Both the position numbers and the translations under genes were made by a program. Positions 56,831 to 64,000 of a stretch of DNA of 64,000 bases are shown piece after piece. Source of the stretch: Solen grandis (taxonomy: Eukaryota; Mollusca; Bivalvia; Adapedonta; Solenidae); NCBI GenBank assembly GCA_021229015.1, contig CM037783.1, positions 1,456,725 to 1,520,724 of the forward strand, given 5' to 3'. Under the pieces are notes generated by a model, which was not told where the DNA came from, ran no database searches, and was given only the letters and a program-made list of their open reading frames with translations. Position 1 is the first letter of the stretch. Every line of letters begins with the position of its first letter.

Positions 56831-57329
56831 AAAAAAATCTAATAGAAATAACGATGTAAATTTTACTACTTGGACGTGAAGCAGCATGCACACATCAGTG
56901 TTGGGACTCGGAAATAAAATTAAAATCCATAATCGATCATCGAGTGAATATCAACTCAACTCAAACAGTATATTTGCAAAGTCGTCAGCACACATGTCTT
57001 TGGCAAATACATAAATATTGCATAAATATTACATAAATATTAATACATAAATAAAAATAATGCACGAGAATTACATTCACAAGAATATATGTGTACCTGT
57101 ATACGAACTATTTAATCCTATTTATTCATGTGTATGTTAGTTATATACTATCAGAGTAACGGAATTCAGTTATCCTAATATAGACAAAACATTTGTACAA
57201 TGTATATAGACATTATACATACTTTATTTATGAACTTATATTGATATTATTTAAAGTTTCATCATAATTACTTTTTTACAAAGTAATCGTCTTAAATTAT
57301 ACCACATACAATAGCTCATTCTTAGTCCT

Positions 57330-60150
57330 ATAATACATTAATGAATTGTTTCCGTAACTGGAAGCTCTCTACAAAGTACTACAATTTTTATTATCATTTC
57401 GTTTTCACTTTTCATCAAACGTATGAATTTATCAAAGGTCGGCCAACTGATCTTTTTTTAAGTATTTGAGCCTTATACATCTATATTTTGGACACACAAG
57501 CAAGAAATGATATTCAGATTCAATCATAGATGAGTTACAACAAGAACATAATCTAGTACTTCTATCTGTTCCATTGTATCTCCCTACCTCAATATTTAGT
57601 TCATGGCTAGATAAACGAAATTTACTCAATATCTTTCTTTGGTAATCATTTTTTATCATTTCTAAATACGGTTCAAATCGAAATTCTGTTTTGTATTTAC
57701 AATAAGTTTCAAGTTTCGGACTGTTATTTATATATTCATTCCATTTCTGTACAAACTGATCTCTAAGTCTTTGTTATCATTGGTACATTGTCAGTATTTC
57801 CGTCAAAATTATCACATATATTTCCAAAACCTAAATTTTCCAGAGGCGATTTAATTCTAAAGGCCCAGTCTTTTTTCCGCAGATTACAGTTTGACTGAGT
57901 ATTCAGTATATTAAACTTAAGCTAATCTTGTTTTCTCCTAATCTTTAAAAATATTTTAATGCGCGTTCTTTACATATTGTTGATAACGAAAATCTCCCTA
58001 GTCCTCCCGAAACTGCTTTATTGGGAGATTGTGATTTTACGCCTAAAATAGATTTACAATATTTTATATGTATACGGTCAACTTCATCAATAACATATAT
58101 CCCCCACACCTCTGAATAATGTTACAATAGATATTATCATTCTGTCAAACAACTGTAGTTTTGTTGATATCAAAATTTAAACGTTGAAAAATATAAAATA
58201 AATGTGACACTCCTCCCATTGCTTGTTCAGACAATGATTTAAATGCATCAGACATATTTCCATTATAAAACATATTAATACCCAGGTAAGAGAGCTTATC
58301 CACAACTTGAAAAAGCTGTGCATTTATATTCCACTGACAATTTCTTCTCCTTTTTTTTTTTTTTCAGAAATGCATATTTTTGTTTTCCTTGCATTTATTT
58401 TTAATTCCAGAGTATTTGAATAATTATAAATTGAATGAAACTGTGACTCAAATGTTATAGAATTAGTTGAAAACACTGCTATATCATCTGCAAACAATAA
58501 TATAAATGTGGCTAACATATTAATATCATCATCATTAAGTGGTTAGAATCTATATATTTACTTAAGTCATTAATATAGAGAATAAACAAACGAGCACTCA
58601 GAGGTCCCTTTGTTTCAATCCCATCGATAGATCAAACGTATCAGAAAATTTACCTTTGATGTAAAACAGTTGCTAATGCTTTGATATTTTACCAAACTGG
58701 TTTTCACTAAAAATATTATTTGCTTCCGCCCATGCATTCAATCGAATTCTTATAATAAACGAAAATATCTTTGCAACCCAGTTTATCATTGTTATACCTC
58801 GGTAATTTGCCATGTCTAAACGGTCTCCTTTCTTAAATATTAGTACTATAACCTCTTTACACCAAGAATCTGGGTATATGATTTTTATTAAAAACGCTAT
58901 TGAAAATATCAACCAGGTATGGAGAAATAAAGTCTTGTGAAACCATTAAACATTCAATATTATTATTATCCCCATCCCTTTGTTTTTTTCATTGATGGAC
59001 CACTTTTCAAAGCCATTGATTTTCGTTTAATCTGATTTATTCTGTTCCAAAATTATTTTGGAATAGTTTTACTTAATTTCTCTAGTTTGCTTTTGTCCCA
59101 TACAAGTTTATCGTATATAATATTTTCAAACTTAGTATTGTATTTTAAGACATATACAAAGAGGACAGTGGTCAGAAAATACATTCATTTCCATCACATT
59201 AATTTTTAATTCCTTTTACAAATGATATAGTCCACAAGACTTGGACAGGCACTATTTGTGTAATTACAATGATATGTACATTTTCCTGGTTCTATCCTGC
59301 CATTCAATATATATATCCCATTCTCTTTACACTATGCCAGTGATCTACGTCCAAAGGCATTTATACCTCTTTCGTCAGAATTCCTATTAGAAATATTTAC
59401 GCTAACAACGTCATTGTTTGGAAAATTTAACAAATGATCTAGATTTATATTTTCTAATATATCAGTCATATATCACCTAAAAGGAATAATTCACCTCTAT
59501 CACAATAATATTTATTCTCTCATCTGAGCTTTTTAAATAGTACTATCAAACAAAAACTATGTGTTTTATTCAATGACAATATTCGTAAAACAGCCAAATT
59601 TATTGTGAAGGCACTTATCATACGACGAAATCATTTATATCTGTGAGTTGATTTTGCATAATTCATGTACCACTATTTAATTTTAAAAAGCCATAATCTT
59701 TTGTATTTTTTTTTTTTTTTCAAGGTGACTTATAGGCCCATGGGACCGGGTGTTAATTTGTATAATCTTTGTATTTATTGTATCACATTACTTTAAAAAA
59801 AAAATAAAAAATTTTCGTTTTATATACTTGAAGTCTTCTGGTGGATTAAACAAAAGTAAATATCTTTATCAATATTAAAACTGGTTTTATTTAATTTCAA
59901 CCATATGATCCCATTTTCATTCATTTTAACAAGACTGATTTTATCTGATAAATAGTTCTTAAAGTAAACCAACATGCTTCCATTATTTCGTTCGCCCTTT
60001 TATTTCCTTTGGTCTATTACAGTGAAACAATTATAACCCATTCAAGTCCAAATTATCACTCTTACAGGTCCATGTCTCTGACAATAGAATTATGTTATAG
60101 TTATTTAGGATTCAATAAAATCGTTGTCATGCAGTTTACATTTTAAACCC
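57330..60150 (-). mobile_element. Degenerate LINE, minus strand (endonuclease, RT, C-terminal Cys motif)
   Basis: Read from 60150 downward. Endonuclease text SMLVYFKNYLSDKISLVKMN near 59990-59850 and SVNISNRNSDERGINAFGRR near 59400-59340. RT text LIFKKGDRLDMANYRGITMI near 58850-58790 and LFADDIAVFSTNSITF near 58500-58450. C-terminal LSKFRLSSHELNIEVGRYNG and CSCCNSSMIESEYHFLLVCP at 57620-57480. Order and spacing fit one non-LTR ORF2 with several stops and frameshifts. It differs in sequence from the LINE at 20401-24243. Clade not assigned. Confidence 0.8.
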
Positions 60151-60154
60151 TGTA

Positions 60155-61215
60155 CATTCCAGGGATAATAATATTCGTAGATAAAATCACCTCAATGAAA
60201 ATAAGAGTCCGATGAAAAAATAGTCTCATCAATAAACATGTATCTCTACATATTCTTATCGATAAAATGATGTCATATTCAATACACAATATGACTAATG
60301 CCTATTTAACTTCCCTTATCAAAATATACATGTAAAACCTGATCTAACGAATCGCAGTTGCGCTGCGTGCTAAAATGGGGATTTACGGTTGTAGGCAGCA
60401 AGTGTGAGAATGCGCAAAGAGAGAGAGAGAGAGAGGGGGTGGGTGGGGGGATAGAGAGCATTCGTGGAGGCTATATGTGAGTTTTGAAAGTCAATGCCAT
60501 AATGTCAAATAGATCTAAAAATAACCTCCACCTCGCAATTCCCGAAGGCATTTCTCTGAGACATACAATGTAAATAAAATATCCCATCAAAGTGAGACAA
60601 CTTAAGAAGGCACCTGCATCGGAAGAAATGTTATGTATAATAAACAATAAAGAAATTTTCCCTAGAAATATGTAAGGCAATAAATAAAACCGTTAAATGT
60701 AATGACGTCATTTTTAAGTTAGTCGTACCCCCTGTTTATCGACATTAACAAATGAATTTATCTTAGGGAGTAAAATGTTTAAAGAAGGTATCTCATGAGA
60801 TTTAAAATACACTGTCGAGCGTCCATCTTTAACAAGATATGCGGTGTTGATGGGGGATTATTACAGTAATGAATATTGTCGCAAACTCCGCCGCAGTAGT
60901 TACCTCCCCTTACAGTTGTCAAAGTAGCGTAGCGTGACGTAATCGGTGCGCGGGGTTTGATATTGTCGAATACCTATTTCAGTAGCGTTTCATCCGGGGA
61001 TAAAGCATCCAACTCACCGCTGTCAGCCAAGCAAACATTATTATAATGAAGCGGTAAATGGCCGTCTTTAAGTCAAACAGACAATAATATACTATATTTG
61101 AAACGTTCGGTCCGAAAAAGGTCTCAGTGTACATCATAGAGAAGTGTTTTAATAAAACAAACTATATATTTATTTAAAAAAAAAAAACTGTTATTCAGTC
61201 AGGATACTTTATTAA
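60155..61215. other. Non-coding; (GA)n at 60417-60436 and a dispersed repeat at 60490-60650
   Basis: 60490-60650 matches 25495-25640 on the opposite strand. The segment 60840-61060 is less AT-rich than its surroundings, with several CpG, and shows no ORF. Confidence 0.4.
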
Positions 61216-61219
61216 GATT

Positions 61220-61816
61220 TCGTGAAAACAGTGCATATATTTCAGTTAGTTGACATAGCTACAATCTTGGGTAATTTTTTCCATAAGTGTAGACATTTTG
61301 TACCACTGCAAATTACGGAATCCTGTAAGGGACATCGCGATTTTTTCCTAGCCATTTACAGACCATCCACGAAAAAAACGCGAGATTTTACATTAACTTT
61401 CTCGTATTTTTTTTCAGCAGTTTTTCTTCTTATTTCTACTATAAAATCACTGGAAAATCGAAATGCAAGTTTTGTTGCTGAGTTTAAAAGATTACTTAAT
61501 CAAAATGATAAATATCACCACGTCAGTTCTACTACGATGACAGAAAATACCAAATATAACATGCCAGACTACTTACTGATTCAAGTCAATTTAATCATAC
61601 TTTATACATGAAAAATATCACCAACTCTCCTTTCTGTGCCTGTGGTTCAAGAGATTATTATATAATGAACTGTCATTTATACAGAATGTTGATCTTGATT
61701 TGCTTCTGTTTGGCGACTGTAATCTCCCGTATAAAGAAAACATTAAAATAGCTAATGCGGTACATGCTTTCATTAAATCTTCCAAACGTTTTGACAGTTT
61801 TAGTAGAAGTTAGATA
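61220..61816 (+). mobile_element. LINE 3'-terminal fragment (end of ORF2)
   Basis: 61620-61680 reads SPFCACGSRDYYIMNCHLY, and after a one-base shift VDLDLLLFGDCNLPYKENIK, then IANAVHAFIKSSKRF, stopping near 61815. A Cys-rich motif followed by LLLFGD...N..I...V..FI..S.RF is a common ORF2 terminus of animal LINEs. The text before 61620 is open but not clearly recognisable. 5' truncated. Confidence 0.65.
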
Positions 61817-61819
61817 GAT

Positions 61820-64000
61820 ATGGAGAGAGATAAACAACACCAAGTTCACCCATCTTGACACGCTATCTTGCCACCAGTCCAGTCCTGTCCTTTTCTTTCT
61901 TTTTTTTTTTCTCTCTTTCTTGTTTACTCTCCCCTTATCTACCTTGCTTTTTCTTATTTATCAATATTTCCTTCTTGTATACATTTAAGGAATCAGTTTC
62001 CTATATATCATATTTTATCATATTTACAACTATCCCAGCCGTATTATTGTTTACAATATATTATACATGGAGAAGAACATAATAAGATTCATCTTCCGTT
62101 CTAATCCTTATTTGATTGTTTTCAATATACCATATGCTTAATAGTCTGAATAAATATGTTTAAACTAATAACTTAAGCTCTTATAAGCAAAGAAACACAC
62201 TTGATATATGTATATTTAAACATTTATAGCACAAACGAAAAAATAAATGAATGTACATGTGACATTTCATACATATGACTTTAAGTTGCGCAATGGAAAT
62301 TTACGTGTCAATCAAAAACACCATTACAAATCAATTTTGGTCAAATGATGATTTTGTCATAAACGTATTTTAATAAAGTGATATTTCATTTACAAAAAAA
62401 AAAAAGTATTATCCTGTATTATTTATTAAATTCCAGTGCGTCGTAGCAAAGATATATAGACCAAGCAATGGAATTTTTTATATCACTCATACCAACAAGT
62501 AAATTTCAACCATCGTATGTCATAGTAAACATATACTAACTATAAATTACGACGTAACTTGGAATAAGCGTTTTATACAGCTACATGGAAAAAACATATA
62601 TTTCAATTGCGTCTTTTTCCTTTCCATTGCGCAAAAAAATCTATTGCGTGTTTAAGTACAACCGGACATGCGAGAAAGTAACCTCAAATCTCGTGTTGTT
62701 GTTTTTTTTGTTGCTTTTTTTTTTTTTTTTTTTTTTTTTTTTTGGTTTTAATTAAACCAAAAAATAATTTCCGAAGATTACCCCCAGCAATAAATTTTCT
62801 GATAAGTTTTGTTTAGAGGTCAGAAAAGTTATATAGACCTTTGTATTTGGAACTAATATAATCATTTCGGCGAGAAAAATTTGAAAACACCTTCCTTAAC
62901 CTTTAAAATCTAAAGCCTTGTAATAAACATTTTTTTGGTGTAGAAATCTTTGACTTTTGTACAAACTTTTACAAACCTAGAAAGTTGGGATATATGATTA
63001 AAATAGGATGTTGCACTAGGATAATCACCATCATTCACAATATTAAAGTTGGTCTCTTCCCTCTTTTCATAAATTTTGTGAAAACAAAATAATTAAACTG
63101 TTATTTGCTTTGTTCAATGTAAGTTTTGGTGATTTATTCAAATGATCCATTTGTTGGAAGAAAATAAAAATATAATCAAATTTCAAACTTCAATAATATG
63201 GCTCAGTGTAAACGGTTCATAGTAGTATCAAAACATTAAGGAGATTCTTTTGGGAATAGCTATATCACTTGTCTTAAAAAGGAATCGTCACATGTACATT
63301 TTTTTTTTAAATCAACAGGACAATCAAAGCTCTATAAATATCCACATATGTCCACGTGGTATATATTGATGAAAATGGCAATATTCTGGCTGCGAGCAAA
63401 TTATAAGATTTCAATTAGAGAAAATAATTTACTTTTAATTAAATCAAGGAGTAAAGAAGTGTACAAAGAAGAAAAATCAAAGGGACTTATTGTAGAACAA
63501 TGAAAGTTTATACTAGAAAGTAAATTCTATGGACCAAAACAATAATGTAAAAACAGCTCGTCTACTATTGATCGGTAAAAAAAACAAAACAAAAAAAAAC
63601 ACCACATTGTTGTTTCATCTCTCTCTCTCTCTCTCTCGTTAATGTTCGTGAAGTTTTTGTTTTCTGACAAATAAACTCGACTCGTGTAGGTCATAATGCA
63701 CGGAAAATCGCTAGTTTTCATAAACACCCACAACGGGTAAATCCCCTGACACATTACGCAACATGGTATCCAATTCGCAACTGTCATCGTTCAGCATTTG
63801 TTTGAAGTACAGGCGTGAAACGAAAAAAAAAATATGTTATTATCAGATACCATAAGAAATTTGACATGAATATTTGAAATAAACCGTTTTAGTTAAAACT
63901 TATTCAGTTCACATCGATCGGGAAACAAAAATTTGCAACTAATGCTAATCCCCCTCGACGGTTTATGGGAAGTACCAGTAGCCCACCTTGCGCCTGGAAT
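61820..64000. repeat. Non-coding AT-rich tail of the window with simple repeats
   Basis: Contains a T-rich patch at 61895-61925, a poly-T of about 29 bp at 62715-62743 and (CT)n at 63618-63637. No gene supported. Confidence 0.5.

Noticed and set aside
61222..61611. 129-codon plus-strand ORF
   Set aside because: No recognisable domain. It lies directly upstream of a LINE ORF2 terminus and is most simply decayed LINE or non-coding sequence.

Overview
This window is eukaryotic and most likely comes from a bivalve mollusc (inference). It is AT-rich, its genes are split by long introns with GT/AG borders, and it is dense in animal non-LTR retrotransposons, tRNA-derived SINEs with (CAA)n tails, small inverted-repeat transposons and an element of tandem ~150-170 bp units framed by AGCTCGACTATTCGAAGAATATGAGAGCT-type ends. 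That last layout recalls the pearl/Helentron-like elements described in bivalves. No rRNA, bona fide tRNA gene, CRISPR or bacterial-type operon was seen.

Three host gene fragments can be assembled by joining exons whose phases match. (1) Minus strand, 10058-13751: two exons of an EF-hand calcium-binding protein, their intron filled by a 2.9 kb foldback transposon. (2) Plus strand, 25904-38016: a nicotinic-type Cys-loop receptor subunit with signal peptide, parts of the ligand-binding domain, TM1, TM3 and TM4. Two nonsense codons fall on conserved aromatic positions, and neither the Cys-loop proper nor TM2 was found, so I call it a pseudogene. (3) Minus strand, 39599-56510: nine consecutive exons (1662 nt, 554 codons, no in-frame stop) of a cysteine-containing extracellular protein with cadherin-like repeats. 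The gene continues beyond the exons found on both sides.

Layout. 0-9 kb: small inverted-repeat element, minisatellites, tandemly duplicated gag/LTR fragment, internally deleted LINE. 10-14 kb: EF-hand gene plus foldback element. 14-20 kb: SINEs, a TTAA-flanked MITE, the tandem-repeat element and a second foldback. 20.4-24.2 kb: 5'-truncated LINE inserted in a SINE. 25-38 kb: receptor pseudogene. 38-39.4 kb: assembly gap and second tandem-repeat element in opposite orientation. 39.6-56.5 kb: cadherin-like gene, whose introns hold two inverted-repeat elements, a 65 bp minisatellite made from its own exon/intron border, and SINEs. 57.3-60.2 kb: degenerate minus-strand LINE. 61.2-61.8 kb: LINE 3' fragment. 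The rest is AT-rich with simple repeats.

The most notable signals are the splice-donor minisatellite at 47875-49191, the group of foldback elements sharing ATGG(T/A)GGC termini and 8-bp target duplications, and the receptor pseudogene with stops at structurally fixed aromatic residues. All gene calls rest on reading the sequence only; no searches were run.
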